A DNA stretch of 64,000 nucleotides from assembly GCA_014378465.1 (NCBI GenBank), contig JACMNQ010000010.1, positions 1 through 64,000 on the forward strand. Reading direction: 5' to 3'. The first letter of the stretch is position 1. Each line of letters opens with the position of its first letter. A program made the translations under genes and the position numbers. Of this stretch, positions 1 to 9,086 are shown piece by piece. The DNA comes from Oligoflexia bacterium. GTDB lineage: Bacteria > Bdellovibrionota > UBA1018. Under the pieces are notes generated by a model. The model did not search any database and had not been told where the DNA came from. It worked only from the letters and a program-made list of their open reading frames with translations.

Positions 1-103
1 GCGAGCAGCGCGGTGGAGATCTAGTTCCGACCACATTAATAGGAAGGGGAAGGGCCGCCAGAGCACTCGGGTGCCAACCTTCCCTGTTTTGAGAACGAAA
101 CCT

Positions 104-616
104 TCATTCAGTCGGAGTCTCGACCTTTTCTGATACCGCGGCGGCAACTTCTGAAGTGGCGGAGGCTTTCCCTTCAATCGAATCCATCATCGCATTGAAA
201 GCCATGGCCACGGCCTGAAAGTCATCTTTCGGACGAAGACGAACGCGTGCCGAGCGATTGCCATTTTCAATTTCATTGAAGACCCGCTTGAAGTGGTAGA
301 GCGGACCGGCGGTGCGGTGTGAGAAAAAGAGCGCCAGCACCGCAGTCACACCGACGAACAGCACTGAAACGATCAGAAGCAGTCCCAGAATCAGTTTGAA
401 ATTGCGACGGAACTCTTCCGCGTCCGAGGGAGCAAGCTTGAGCACTTCGATCATGAGGTCATAAGTGGACTGCATGAAGTGGTAGAACACGGATCCAAAG
501 ATCGTGACGAGGACACAGCCCACGAGAAGGGACCACATCATGTACTGATATTGGTATTCGGGATCAATGATCAGATTGGAAAGCTTCCGCTGAGAGGCAG
601 GACCTTTGGTTTGCAT
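104..616 (-). CDS. HAMP-domain membrane protein
   Basis: This is a 170-aa inner-membrane protein. Two hydrophobic segments are visible (about residues 25-47 and 74-97), with a roughly 25-residue periplasmic stretch between them. A HAMP-like linker follows (about 98-150, beginning near RTAGPLYHFKRVF and holding the ENG/DDF features of HAMP helices). The protein ends about 20 residues after the HAMP, so there is no kinase, methyl-accepting or GGDEF output domain. It may be a stand-alone relay or a partner of another membrane sensor. It is transcribed divergently from the PilZ gene and lies just past the end of the flagellar cluster, so a role in motility or chemotaxis is plausible but only inferred. 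The ATG at 616 fits the start of the conserved part. Confidence 0.75.
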   Translation of the reverse strand: MQTKGPASQRKLSNLIIDPEYQYQYMMWSLLVGCVLVTIFGSVFYHFMQSTYDLMIEVLKLAPSDAEEFRRNFKLILGLLLIVSVLFVGVTAVLALFFSHRTAGPLYHFKRVFNEIENGNRSARVRLRPKDDFQAVAMAFNAMMDSIEGKASATSEVAAAVSEKVETPTE

Positions 617-750
617 GAAGCCATTGTCTCATAGTTTCGCGATCTGAATACCCCTGTCATGAAAGACACAGGAGAAGTTACCGAGAGTGCGTCGAATACT
701 TGACAATATCAGTTGATTATAGCAATCCCCTCCTTCATACTCGGAAGACT

Positions 751-1200
751 ATGTGGCAAGCACCCAACAATCGCACTCGTACCCCCGGTTCACGCAAACG
801 TCTCAACGAAAGGATGCTGCGAAACATCCACATTCGGCGAGCGGAACTGGAAATAAAAATTCCCACCGGCGCTGAAGAAAAAACTTCGGTTGCGCGCATG
901 CTGCTCAGCGATCTGTCACCCGATGGGATGGCGATCTACACTTCCGTGTCGCTGACGCCAGGCCAGGAGATCAGTCTCTGCCTGAAGGATCCTCAGGAGT
1001 TTGAGATCAAGGGGCAGGTGGCCTGGTGCCAGGCTCAGACCAGCACCTATCACATTGTCAGCGCCAACCCGTTTTCATACCGGGTGGGACTGGCCCTTTC
1101 CTTTTCAACGCCCGAACAGGCCAAGGCCTTCGCGGACTTCTGCCAGCAGATGAGCGATGAGTACAATGCAATCCCCACGCAGACCGCCCAGGCCGCTTGA
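751..1200 (+). CDS. PilZ domain protein (possible c-di-GMP receptor)
   Basis: The protein is about 149 aa. The PilZ fold is suggested by an Arg-rich N-terminus (RKRLNERMLRNIHIRR), the motif DLSPDGM, which fits the D/N-x-S-x-x-G signature, and a following beta-barrel pattern (GQEISLCL, FEIKGQVAWC, RVGLALSF). PilZ proteins bind cyclic di-GMP and commonly tune flagellar motors or surface processes. The ORF track begins at TTG 700, but that TTG is part of a TTGACA string. The ATG at 751, preceded by GGAAG, is the better start, though this is not certain. It converges on fliA and shares a terminator hairpin with it. No transmembrane segment or second domain is visible. Confidence 0.75.
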   Translation: MWQAPNNRTRTPGSRKRLNERMLRNIHIRRAELEIKIPTGAEEKTSVARMLLSDLSPDGMAIYTSVSLTPGQEISLCLKDPQEFEIKGQVAWCQAQTSTYHIVSANPFSYRVGLALSFSTPEQAKAFADFCQQMSDEYNAIPTQTAQAA

Positions 1201-1245
1201 AACTTCTGAATATCCGACCGGGAAAGTGACCCGGAAATGAAAATG

Positions 1246-1280
1246 AAAAGGAACGCACTGAAATTCAGTGCGGCCCTTTT
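1246..1280. terminator. Bidirectional rho-independent terminator
   Basis: The stem CGCACTG...CAGTGCG (1254-1272) is extended by AAAAGG at 1247 pairing with CCTTTT at 1275. T tracts follow on the plus strand and, by symmetry, on the minus strand. It lies between the convergent PilZ gene and fliA and can serve both. Confidence 0.8.
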
Positions 1281-1301
1281 CATTTCGGGAGTCTGAGAGC
1301 T

Positions 1302-2450
1302 TCAACCCATGAGAGTCAGGAAGTCATCCCAATGGTTCTTGAGCTTGCCTTTGAGCCTGAGAATGGCCTGAGTATGCAACTGACTCACGCGGGATTCAGT
1401 CACATCGAGCACGCGGCCGATTTCCTTCAGATTCAGATCTTCGTAGTAATAAAGGGAAAGAACCAGACGCTGCTTCTCGGGAAGGTCATGAATCGCTTCT
1501 GAAATCAGCTTCTTCACCGCCGCCACGTTGACTTCACTGTACGGAGTGGCCGCTTTCGCGCCGACTTCGCCATACCCATGAAGAGACCGTTTGTCGGCCT
1601 TTGAGAAATTGGAGACGTCATCGTAGGACAGAAGCGACACGCTTCTGACCTGATTGAGCATGTCGTGGTACTCGTTCTGAGTGATGCCGAGCTGCTCACA
1701 GACTTCCTCATCCGTGGCCTGGCGCCCCTTCTCCTGCTCGATCCGGGCATAACAGCGTTCGAGCTGCTTCGCCTTTTCACGGACGGAACGAGGAACCCAG
1801 TCCTGCGCGCGCAGTTCATCGAGAATCGCGCCGCGGATGCGGAATTCAGCGTAGGTCTTGAATTTGTTGTCGCGGGAAGCATCGTACTTCTCGATGGCGT
1901 CCATCAGACCGATCACGCCTGAAGAGATGAGATCATCGAGTTCGATGTTCGCAGGCAGACGGGCCGCGATCTTCTGCGCGATGTATTTGATGAGCGGCGC
2001 GTACTCGTTGACCAGACGATCCCGAGTGCTGTTGACCGGAGAAAAGTCTTCTTTGACGAGGCTTGAAGTCTGGGCCTGCTCTTTTTCGAGTTCTTCGGCG
2101 ATTTCAGCCTGAAGCAGCGCTTCTTCTCTCGCGGCTGCTTCAGCGGCGGCAAGTTCCTCGACGGAAGATTGAAGTCTTGCCTGCTGCTCCTTCGCCATCT
2201 TCTTCTGAGCCGGAGTCTGCGGGGGTGCTTTCACCGGAGCGGTTTTGGCTTCGACGGCCGGAGCTTTGGCCTTCACTCCCTGCTTTGAGTTCGCGGCGGC
2301 CTCGGTCTTCGCGGTCACTTTGGTGGCTTTGGCCGCCGGAGCGACTTGAACGTCTTTGACATCTGCCGGCGTACCTTTCGTGCTGCCCTTGGCAGGCGCG
2401 CTGGTCCGGGCAGTATCACGATATTTCTGAAGTCCCTGATTCAAACTCAT
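1302..2450 (-). CDS. fliA: Flagellar sigma factor FliA (sigma-28) with long N-terminal extension
   Basis: This is the RNA polymerase sigma factor for late flagellar promoters. Region 2 is visible around residues 140-190 (RLVNEYAPLIKYIAQKIAAR, then the LDDLISSGVIGLMDAIEKYD pattern), region 3 around 220-260, and region 4 at the C-terminus (LPEKQRLVLSLYYYEDLNL, then a helix-turn-helix, SRVSQLHTQAI). The family is usually about 230-270 aa. This protein is 382 aa because of a roughly 130-residue N-terminal extension rich in Ala, Lys, Pro and Glu, ending in a predicted coiled coil (AAAEAAAREEALLQAEIAEE). The ATGA overlap with flhG supports translational coupling and this start. It is the last gene of the flhB-flhA-flhF-flhG-fliA run. 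The anti-sigma factor FlgM is not in the window. Confidence 0.93.
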   Translation of the reverse strand: MSLNQGLQKYRDTARTSAPAKGSTKGTPADVKDVQVAPAAKATKVTAKTEAAANSKQGVKAKAPAVEAKTAPVKAPPQTPAQKKMAKEQQARLQSSVEELAAAEAAAREEALLQAEIAEELEKEQAQTSSLVKEDFSPVNSTRDRLVNEYAPLIKYIAQKIAARLPANIELDDLISSGVIGLMDAIEKYDASRDNKFKTYAEFRIRGAILDELRAQDWVPRSVREKAKQLERCYARIEQEKGRQATDEEVCEQLGITQNEYHDMLNQVRSVSLLSYDDVSNFSKADKRSLHGYGEVGAKAATPYSEVNVAAVKKLISEAIHDLPEKQRLVLSLYYYEDLNLKEIGRVLDVTESRVSQLHTQAILRLKGKLKNHWDDFLTLMG

Positions 2451-3436
2451 ACTTTAACCTCGCCAAGCAAAGTTCGCCAAAACCTTGCTCCGTTTCCTGG
2501 CGCCAATCGCGCCGGTTCATCCTGAAACCGACTGGTCATCTCGCTTGACACTTTCAAGTGTGAAAGCGATCTACCTTCTTCAAGTGTATCTTCACCCATC
2601 CAACCGAGTCGATGAGATTTTAATCTTTTTGATAATAGTTCGAGGCAGGCCGTGGACCGCGCATCCGGGGCCAAATCGACGAGTATTTTCCTTTTGATCA
2701 CGGATTGTGTCACTTTTTCATCACGTTCGCAGTGACCCAGATATTCAAGTTCAACATCCAGAAAACGGGCCGCGACATCCTTGAGTTTTTGGAAGGTCTG
2801 CACGCCTTCCTTGCCGTCAGCGACCTGATTGACGAGCACGCTCACCCTTGAAACGCCAATTTCCTGACGGAGCAGCTTGATCAGGCCGTAAGCATCCGTC
2901 ATCGAAGTCGGCTCCGGCGTCAAAACCACGACACTGTGATAGATCGCGCTGTGCAGGTTCAGCACATTGGCATGAATGCCGGCGCCGATGTCGACGAGAA
3001 TGACGTCCATCTCCCAGGGGCATTTCTCGAGCATTTCGATCATGCGATTGCGAGTGAGAGTATCCTTCTGACGAAATCCCATCAGACCGCTTGATGACGG
3101 CAGAAGCCAGAGATTGGGCTCGATCCCCAGAACCGCGCTTTTCATGGATACGGTTCCTTCGAGCACCTGCTCCAGCGAAGCCTGCGCATGCACTCCGAAA
3201 ATGATGTCGAGGTTGGCCAGGCCAAAATCTCCATCAATCAGAAGAACCCGCAGCCCCGAGCGAGCGAGCAAAGTCCCGAGGTTGGCCACGAGACAACTCT
3301 TCCCCACTCCACCCTTGCCACTGGCAACGGTGATCACGTGAGGCGCGTGCCGTGTTTTTGAATAGGAGTCGCGGGCGCCGTCCTGCGCACTTCGCTGCTG
3401 CATCAATCTTCTCAAAGTGTCTGCCTGATCGCTCAT
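2447..3436 (-). CDS. flhG: FlhG/FleN MinD-like ATPase (flagellar number control)
   Basis: This 329-aa ParA/MinD-family ATPase restricts flagellar number and works with FlhF at the pole. The deviant Walker A motif SGKGGVGKS is near residue 40, followed by LIDGDFGLANLD and VDIGAGI (Walker B region). A short basic N-terminal segment (RRLMQQRS) resembles the FlhF-activating helix of FlhG, which normally holds a DQAxxLR sequence; here it reads DQADTLRRL. The family is usually 270-300 aa. The extra length is a C-terminal tail of about 60 residues (after EDTLEEGRS) that I do not recognise. It follows flhF by 52 bp and overlaps fliA by 4 bp. Confidence 0.93.
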   Translation of the reverse strand: MSDQADTLRRLMQQRSAQDGARDSYSKTRHAPHVITVASGKGGVGKSCLVANLGTLLARSGLRVLLIDGDFGLANLDIIFGVHAQASLEQVLEGTVSMKSAVLGIEPNLWLLPSSSGLMGFRQKDTLTRNRMIEMLEKCPWEMDVILVDIGAGIHANVLNLHSAIYHSVVVLTPEPTSMTDAYGLIKLLRQEIGVSRVSVLVNQVADGKEGVQTFQKLKDVAARFLDVELEYLGHCERDEKVTQSVIKRKILVDLAPDARSTACLELLSKRLKSHRLGWMGEDTLEEGRSLSHLKVSSEMTSRFQDEPARLAPGNGARFWRTLLGEVKV

Positions 3437-3488
3437 TTTCGTTTCAATTCCATTTTATTTTCTTCAGAGGTCAGAGGTGTCCGAAATT

Positions 3489-4979
3489 TCAAAGATCCAT
3501 GATCAGGGCGGCGACGCGTTCGCGACTGGCTTCTTCAATGTCTTCAGGCACCCGCTGTCCAGTGGTGAAGTAAAGAAGTGGCAACTTCACCTTCTGCGAC
3601 ACGTTGTAGATCGCACCGAAGATGGTGGCTTCATCAAGCTTGGAGACGATGATGCCATGTGGCTTGAAGACGGAAAAGCGATTGGCCATGTCGTAGAGCT
3701 CCGCATCGCGAGTCGTCGCCGACAGAACGAGTTCCGTCTGAATGTTCGGAATGACGTTCAAAATGTCCTGCATTTCCTTCAGAGCGGCAGGATCGCGCTG
3801 AGAGCGTCCGGTCGTGTCGACGAACACGACGTCGAGAGTCTGAAAATCCTGAATCGCGGCCTGAAGATCCGCACCGGTCGCGGCGGAACGGAAGGGAACA
3901 TTGAGGATCTTCGCATAAGTCGCCAGCTGATCGAAGGCTGCCACTTTGTAGCTGTCCAGGTTGATGAGGCCAACCTTGAGGTTGCGTCTGAGAAGTGCTT
4001 CACTCGCGACTTTGGCGACAGTGGTGGTTTTGCCCACTCCCGTCGGTCCGACGAGTGCGATCACGATCGGTCCCTGAGTCCGCTTCACGCCGGGCTCAAT
4101 GTGCGCGATCGGCGAAGCGACTTCGGTCGAATTCATGATTTCACAGGCGAGCCCGTCCAATACGGCATCGATGCTGCTGTTGGAATGGGACCCCAGATCA
4201 AAGCCGACCTTCTTGATGAGTGACAGAGCGTAACGCTTGTCGATCCCATTCAATACCAGCTGCTCAAAGGCGTCCTGCAGGGCGGGAGCGCTGAAATTGC
4301 CCTGGCCCAGAAGAGCCTGGGCGCCGGAGACTGGACCCGCTTCGTCCTGTGTAGTCTTCATCTCCTCGATCATGCGCTTGAGGTGTTTGAGTTCCTCTTC
4401 CATCGCGGTGCCGCCCTGAGTGAGATTTCCGGGACGCTGAGAAGCGTTCTGCTGACTTGTGAAACCCTGCGCTCCGGACTGAACGGACTGCGCAAGCCCG
4501 GCAGCCTGGGATACACGGGACTGCTGTTGCTGCGGCGGTGGCAGAGGCATTTCAGGGGCATCGATGTCGGCGTAACGAGTGGCGGTCAGCTTCCTGGTCG
4601 GACCATTCTGAGTCGAAGTCGCGCCTGCCCCTCTGGACTTGGAGTTGGAGCTCATCTCAACACGGTCCTCATTCCCTTTTCGCATCTCGCGCTGGAGGTG
4701 CTTGTCCATGTACTTGTCATAGATGTCCGCCTGCTTCCTGGCCGGCATCTGATTGACCTGCTGCCGAGTCTCTTCAGGCAGTCGTTTTTCCGTGACCTGC
4801 TTCTTGGTCATGGACCGGTCAGAGATCGCCACCGTCACTTCGACTGAAGGACGAGACATCAGCCCGAAGCCCTTCTTGTGAGTCCTCGTCTGAAGGATGA
4901 TGGCCTCCGGACCGAGCTCACGCTTGATCGTATCCAGGGCTTCCTGCATCGTTGGAGCTTCAAATTTCTTAACCTGCAT
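3489..4979 (-). CDS. flhF: FlhF, SRP-type GTPase for polar flagellum placement
   Basis: The protein is 496 aa. The N-terminal B domain begins MQVKKFEAPTMQEALDTI, as in FlhF. A long Gln/Ser/Pro-rich linker follows (about residues 95-205), then the N and G domains. GTPase motifs are GPTGVGKTTTVAKVA (G1), DSYKVAAFDQL (G2), DTTGRSQRD (G3) and SKLDEA (G4 region). FlhF marks the cell pole for basal body assembly and helps recruit FliF. Its presence with FlhG indicates polar flagellation. Its start overlaps the end of flhA by 11 bp, consistent with one transcript. Confidence 0.95.
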   Translation of the reverse strand: MQVKKFEAPTMQEALDTIKRELGPEAIILQTRTHKKGFGLMSRPSVEVTVAISDRSMTKKQVTEKRLPEETRQQVNQMPARKQADIYDKYMDKHLQREMRKGNEDRVEMSSNSKSRGAGATSTQNGPTRKLTATRYADIDAPEMPLPPPQQQQSRVSQAAGLAQSVQSGAQGFTSQQNASQRPGNLTQGGTAMEEELKHLKRMIEEMKTTQDEAGPVSGAQALLGQGNFSAPALQDAFEQLVLNGIDKRYALSLIKKVGFDLGSHSNSSIDAVLDGLACEIMNSTEVASPIAHIEPGVKRTQGPIVIALVGPTGVGKTTTVAKVASEALLRRNLKVGLINLDSYKVAAFDQLATYAKILNVPFRSAATGADLQAAIQDFQTLDVVFVDTTGRSQRDPAALKEMQDILNVIPNIQTELVLSATTRDAELYDMANRFSVFKPHGIIVSKLDEATIFGAIYNVSQKVKLPLLYFTTGQRVPEDIEEASRERVAALIMDL

Positions 4980-7050
4980 AAGCTAACCTCACCGTTCCTA
5001 CCGCTTTGACACTGATGTTCGACGTGATTTCATTGTGGGACAGGACTGTGACGTTCGGGATGAAGCGGTCCACCAGGCTCTTGAGGTGGGACCGGATCAT
5101 CGGAGAACAGAGCACGATCGGCTGACTGGACTGGCTTGCGAGCTCAATGGCCTGCTGATTGAGCTGCGCCACGAAGTTTCGGACAAATTCAGGATCGAGC
5201 GAGAGCTGCTGTCCCTGATCCGTGTGAATGATTCCGGCGGCGATCGTCTCCTCGATCGTGCGATCTAGAGTCAGGAGCATCATCTCTCCGCCCGGACTCA
5301 CGAGTTTCTTCGTGATCGTGCGAGCGAGGGACGTTCTCACGTGTTCAGTGAGAAGGGCCGCGTCCTTCATCGTGGGGGCGGCGTCAGCGAGAGCTTCCAA
5401 GATGGTCCGAAGATCGCGGATCGAAACACTCTCCCGGAGAAGATTCTTGAGAACCTTGAGTACGGTGCCCAGGGGCAGAAGATTCGGGATGATGTCATCC
5501 ACCACTTTGGGCGCGATCTGTTTGAAGGAGTCCAGAAGCGACTGAAGCTCCTGACGGCCAAGAAGTTCGGGAGCGTTCTGACGAATGAGTTCCGTGAGGT
5601 GGGTGGCAATGACTGTCGAAAGATCGACCACTGTGTAACCGGAGTAAGTCGCATCTTCCTTCTGGCGAGCGGAGATCCAGATGGCGTCAAGACCGAAGGC
5701 GGGTTCTTTGGTCGGAACGCCTGGAATCGGATCACTGACGTTGCCTGGGTCCATGGCCAGAAGATGACCGACCATGAGACTTCCCTGGCCGATCTGCACT
5801 CCCTTGAGAAGAACCTGATAATCACCCGGTTTGAGCTCCAGGTTGTCTCGAATGCGCAGGGGCGGAACGATGATCCCAAGGTCGAGTGCGAACTGCTTGC
5901 GGATGTTCGAAATGCGCTCGAGGAGATCCCCGTTCTGTTCGGCATCGACGATGTTGATCAGGCCGTAACCGACTTCGAGCTCAAGCATGTCGACGGTGAG
6001 AAGGTTTTCGAGCCTTTCTGGAGTCGGCTTGAGTTTCTCGGCCGCCGCTTTGCTTGCTTCCCCCGTGACCTTGAGCTTTTCCTTCTGGACCATCTTGTAG
6101 GAGATCGTTCCGAAGCCCACCCCGATCAGCATGAATGGAATGGTCGGAAGGCCTGGAATGAGCGCCATGAAGCCCATCACGCCGCCGGCGGCCCCGATGG
6201 CTTTTGCATTCATGAAGATCTGCTTGCCGAACTCCTGAGAATAATTGGTACTGCTGGCGGTACGAGTGACGATGATACCCGCGGCGGTCGAGATGATCAG
6301 GGCCGGGATCTGGCTGACGAGACCGTCACCGATTGTGAGAAGGGTGAAGACTTCCGCCGCACGCGCGATGTCCATGCCCTTCTGAAGCGTACCGATGATG
6401 ATGCCACCGAAGATGTTGACGAACACGATCATGATGCCCGCGATGGCATCTCCGCGAACGAACTTGCTCGAACCGTCCATGGCTCCGTAGAAATCCGCTT
6501 CACGCGCGATCTCGGAACGACGGCGACGGGCTTCATCTTCATTGATGAGGCCGGCATTCAAGTCAGCATCGATGGCCATCTGTTTACCGGGCATGGCATC
6601 CAGGGTGAAACGCGCCGCGACTTCAGCGACTCGGCCGGCGCCCTTCGTGATGACGATGAAGTTGATGATGACGAGAATGATGAAAATGACGATACCGACG
6701 GCGTAATTTCCGCCGACGACGTAGTTGCCGAAAGACTGAATCACGTGACCGGCTGCTGCCGTTCCGTTCTCAGCGCCGTGAAGCAGAATCACGCGGGTGG
6801 TGGCGACGTTCAAAGCCAGACGAAAAAGAGTCGTGATCAACAGGAGTGACGGAAAAATGCTGAAGTCGAGGGCTTTCTTAGCGTAAACCGCGGTCAGAAG
6901 CAGCAGGATTGAAGTCGCGATCCCGATCGAGAGCAACAGATCGAGAATGAACGGCGGCATCGGGATGACCATGACGGCCAGGATGCCGACCAGGCCGACG
7001 GCCAGGCCGAGATCTGAATTTCTACTGATTTTTGCAAAGAGAGAATTCAT
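4969..7050 (-). CDS. flhA: FlhA, type III export gate protein
   Basis: This 693-aa protein is the normal family length. About eight N-terminal transmembrane helices (residues about 15-330) carry the FHIPEP signature (LDAMPGKQMAIDADLNAGLI). A cytoplasmic C-terminal domain (about 350-693) follows, which in the family forms the nonameric ring that docks export chaperones and substrates. It lies 14 bp after flhB and overlaps flhF. The 502-residue antisense ORF in the track is a shadow of this gene. Confidence 0.97.
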   Translation of the reverse strand: MNSLFAKISRNSDLGLAVGLVGILAVMVIPMPPFILDLLLSIGIATSILLLLTAVYAKKALDFSIFPSLLLITTLFRLALNVATTRVILLHGAENGTAAAGHVIQSFGNYVVGGNYAVGIVIFIILVIINFIVITKGAGRVAEVAARFTLDAMPGKQMAIDADLNAGLINEDEARRRRSEIAREADFYGAMDGSSKFVRGDAIAGIMIVFVNIFGGIIIGTLQKGMDIARAAEVFTLLTIGDGLVSQIPALIISTAAGIIVTRTASSTNYSQEFGKQIFMNAKAIGAAGGVMGFMALIPGLPTIPFMLIGVGFGTISYKMVQKEKLKVTGEASKAAAEKLKPTPERLENLLTVDMLELEVGYGLINIVDAEQNGDLLERISNIRKQFALDLGIIVPPLRIRDNLELKPGDYQVLLKGVQIGQGSLMVGHLLAMDPGNVSDPIPGVPTKEPAFGLDAIWISARQKEDATYSGYTVVDLSTVIATHLTELIRQNAPELLGRQELQSLLDSFKQIAPKVVDDIIPNLLPLGTVLKVLKNLLRESVSIRDLRTILEALADAAPTMKDAALLTEHVRTSLARTITKKLVSPGGEMMLLTLDRTIEETIAAGIIHTDQGQQLSLDPEFVRNFVAQLNQQAIELASQSSQPIVLCSPMIRSHLKSLVDRFIPNVTVLSHNEITSNISVKAVGTVRLAYAG

Positions 7051-7064
7051 TTTTCAGATCCCCA

Positions 7065-8156
7065 TTAAAGATTGTGGTTCTTCAACCGATAGACGTATGC
7101 GAGGACTTCTGCCACTGCCTGATAGAGAGCGCGCGGAACGGCCTGATTCAATTTGACGGTCTTGTAGAGAGTACGAGCCAACGGAACGTTCTCGACCATC
7201 GGCACTCCCGCCTCTTTGGCGATCTCGCGGATTCTCTGAGCCATGAGGTCCGCTCCCTTGGCGACGACGCGAGGCGCGGCCATGTTTTCCTTGTCGTAGC
7301 TGATGGCGATCGCGATGTGAGTCGGATTGGTGATGATGACGTCGGCCTTCTTCACGTTGGCCATCATGCGTTTGCGGGACATGTCACGCATGATGCCACG
7401 GATACGCGCTTTCATGTGTGGATCCCCGTCACGCTCCTTGTGTTCCTGCTTGGCTTCAGCCTTGGTCAGGCGGACCTGCTTGCCCCACTCCCGGCGCTGC
7501 ATGAAGAAGTCAATCGCGGCGAAAACGGCGAAAACTCCAAATAATGTGAAGAAGATCACTTTGACGGAGTGGCCGTAGGCGGCGAACTGGGAAGCGGGAT
7601 CATGAAGGATGTACTGCGGAGACTGCAGGATCTCGGTCTTGACCAGGCCATACGCGATGGCGGCCGCGATGAGCATCTTGATCATCACTCGCCCACTCTC
7701 GATGAAGTGCTTGATCGAAACAAGCCGACCGAAGCCCTTGAGAGGATCAATCTTGCTGAAATCGGGCTGGATCGGATCAAACGAAAAGACGCTGCCGATC
7801 TGCGCGAAACTCGAGACGACACCAATCACGAAACCCGCGATGCTGATCGGAAAGCCGATGGCGACGATGATCTTGAGAGCGCGCATCAGAGTGTCGCCGA
7901 GGATCTCGTTGCTTCCGAGATTCATCTTGGCGGAGACGTCGGCGCGAAAGACGTCTTTCATGTAGAGAGCAAGGTCAGAGCCGATCTTCGGCGCCATCAT
8001 GTAGGTCGTGATGGCAGCAGCCAGCAGTGCAAGCAAGCCCGTAAGCTCCTTGCTCTGTGAGACCTGACCCTTTTCGCGCATGTCATCCACGCGCTGCTGG
8101 GACGCCTCTTCCGATAGGTCTTCTGTCGACCGATCTTCCTGTCCGCCTTCTGCCAC
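7065..8156 (-). CDS. flhB: FlhB, export gate and substrate-specificity switch
   Basis: This 363-aa protein has four transmembrane segments in residues about 30-210 and a cytoplasmic domain containing the autocleavage motif NPTH (in ADVIITNPTHIAIAISYD). Cleavage between Asn and Pro lets FlhB switch export from rod/hook to filament proteins once FliK has measured the hook. The N-terminus is acidic and polar (EGGQEDRSTEDLSEEASQ), as is usual. It lies 123 bp downstream of fliR, separated from it by a strong stem-loop, and directly precedes flhA. Confidence 0.97.
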   Translation of the reverse strand: MAEGGQEDRSTEDLSEEASQQRVDDMREKGQVSQSKELTGLLALLAAAITTYMMAPKIGSDLALYMKDVFRADVSAKMNLGSNEILGDTLMRALKIIVAIGFPISIAGFVIGVVSSFAQIGSVFSFDPIQPDFSKIDPLKGFGRLVSIKHFIESGRVMIKMLIAAAIAYGLVKTEILQSPQYILHDPASQFAAYGHSVKVIFFTLFGVFAVFAAIDFFMQRREWGKQVRLTKAEAKQEHKERDGDPHMKARIRGIMRDMSRKRMMANVKKADVIITNPTHIAIAISYDKENMAAPRVVAKGADLMAQRIREIAKEAGVPMVENVPLARTLYKTVKLNQAVPRALYQAVAEVLAYVYRLKNHNL

Positions 8157-8238
8157 TCTTCTCTACTCCGTAAGAAACTCGGACTTGCGTCCGATGGCCC
8201 ATCCTGGACCAGTTACAAAACAGACCCACCTCACTGCA

Positions 8239-8261
8239 GAAGGTGCACTCGGTGCACCTTC
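8239..8261 (-). other. Perfect 10-bp stem-loop between fliR and flhB
   Basis: GAAGGTGCAC and its exact reverse complement GTGCACCTTC are separated by three bases. No T run follows on either strand, so it does not look like a simple terminator. It may be an mRNA processing or stability element, or a protein site, between the fliOPQR and flhBAF-G-fliA parts of the transcript. Confidence 0.6.
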
Positions 8262-8279
8262 AGACTTTGGGCGGTCGGG

Positions 8280-9086
8280 CTACCTGCTCGCCATCGCGAG
8301 CAAAGTCCCCTGCATCCAGTCTTCCATTCTCCCAAGGATATTGGAAGTAACAGTTTGAAATTCCGGAACGCTCATCAGCATGACCAGGAGCCCGATGAGG
8401 GCCGTGACCGACATCGACAAAACCATGACGTTCATCTGAGGCAACGCCTTGGAAAAGACACCAAAAGCCACGTTGACTGCGAAGAGGGAAATCGCGATCG
8501 GGGCAGCAAGCTGAATTCCGAAGCGAATCACCTGCCCCGTGAAAAACATCAGGCGCTGACTCATCAGCTGGGTCATCGCTCCCTGACCCAACCCCACGAT
8601 CTTGTAGCTTTCGAGCGCTGCCTTGAGCATCAGGTGGTGTCCGTCGAGCGCCAGAAAGGCGAGTGTGGCGATGGTCATCTGAATCTCGGCGACGACATGG
8701 GTCTGCGATTCCGCGTGAGGATCAAAGGTGCTGGCCATCCCGAACCCCATAAAGTTACCCGCCAGATTCGAGCCCAAATGAATGGCGTCAAATAAAAGAC
8801 GCGCTGTATAGCCCAGAGCGAGTCCCACGAGCACTTCGCTCCCGATGGTGGTGACGATGCTTCCGACTTGAGAACCCCACTTGGCGGCTTCCGCCGGATG
8901 AATCTGTCCTTGATGAACCAGAGCCGGAAAAAGCGCGAAAGTCACGCAAAGCGCCAGCAGCACTTTGAGCGGGCCCGGAACAGAACGATCTCCTACAATG
9001 GGAAGCACGGCAAAGAGCACGCTGAACCGTACCAGCACCGCGAAAAAAGTCAGGAGCTCTTCCTGATTGAAATCAAAAACTTCCAT
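8280..9086 (-). CDS. fliR: FliR, export gate protein
   Basis: This 268-aa polytopic membrane protein begins MEVFDFNQEELLTFFAVLVR. About six hydrophobic helices are visible, and the GSNLAGNFMGFGMASTFDP region is characteristic of the FliR/SctT family. It assembles with FliP and FliQ into the helical export channel under the MS ring. It directly follows fliQ with no spacer (the fliQ stop is at 9087) and is the last gene before the 8239 stem-loop. Confidence 0.95.
   Translation of the reverse strand: MEVFDFNQEELLTFFAVLVRFSVLFAVLPIVGDRSVPGPLKVLLALCVTFALFPALVHQGQIHPAEAAKWGSQVGSIVTTIGSEVLVGLALGYTARLLFDAIHLGSNLAGNFMGFGMASTFDPHAESQTHVVAEIQMTIATLAFLALDGHHLMLKAALESYKIVGLGQGAMTQLMSQRLMFFTGQVIRFGIQLAAPIAISLFAVNVAFGVFSKALPQMNVMVLSMSVTALIGLLVMLMSVPEFQTVTSNILGRMEDWMQGTLLAMASR

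Noticed and set aside
1-103. Possible terminator at the window edge
   Set aside because: GGGAAGG and CCTTCCC could pair, followed by TTTT, but the long loop and missing upstream gene make it unsupported.
700-705. TTGACA as a -35 box or TTG start for the PilZ gene
   Set aside because: No -10 box lies 16-18 bases downstream, and the ATG at 751 is a better start than the TTG.
5341-6849. 502-aa plus-strand ORF
   Set aside because: It is antisense to flhA, low in recognisable features and a product of high-GC codon bias in the real gene.
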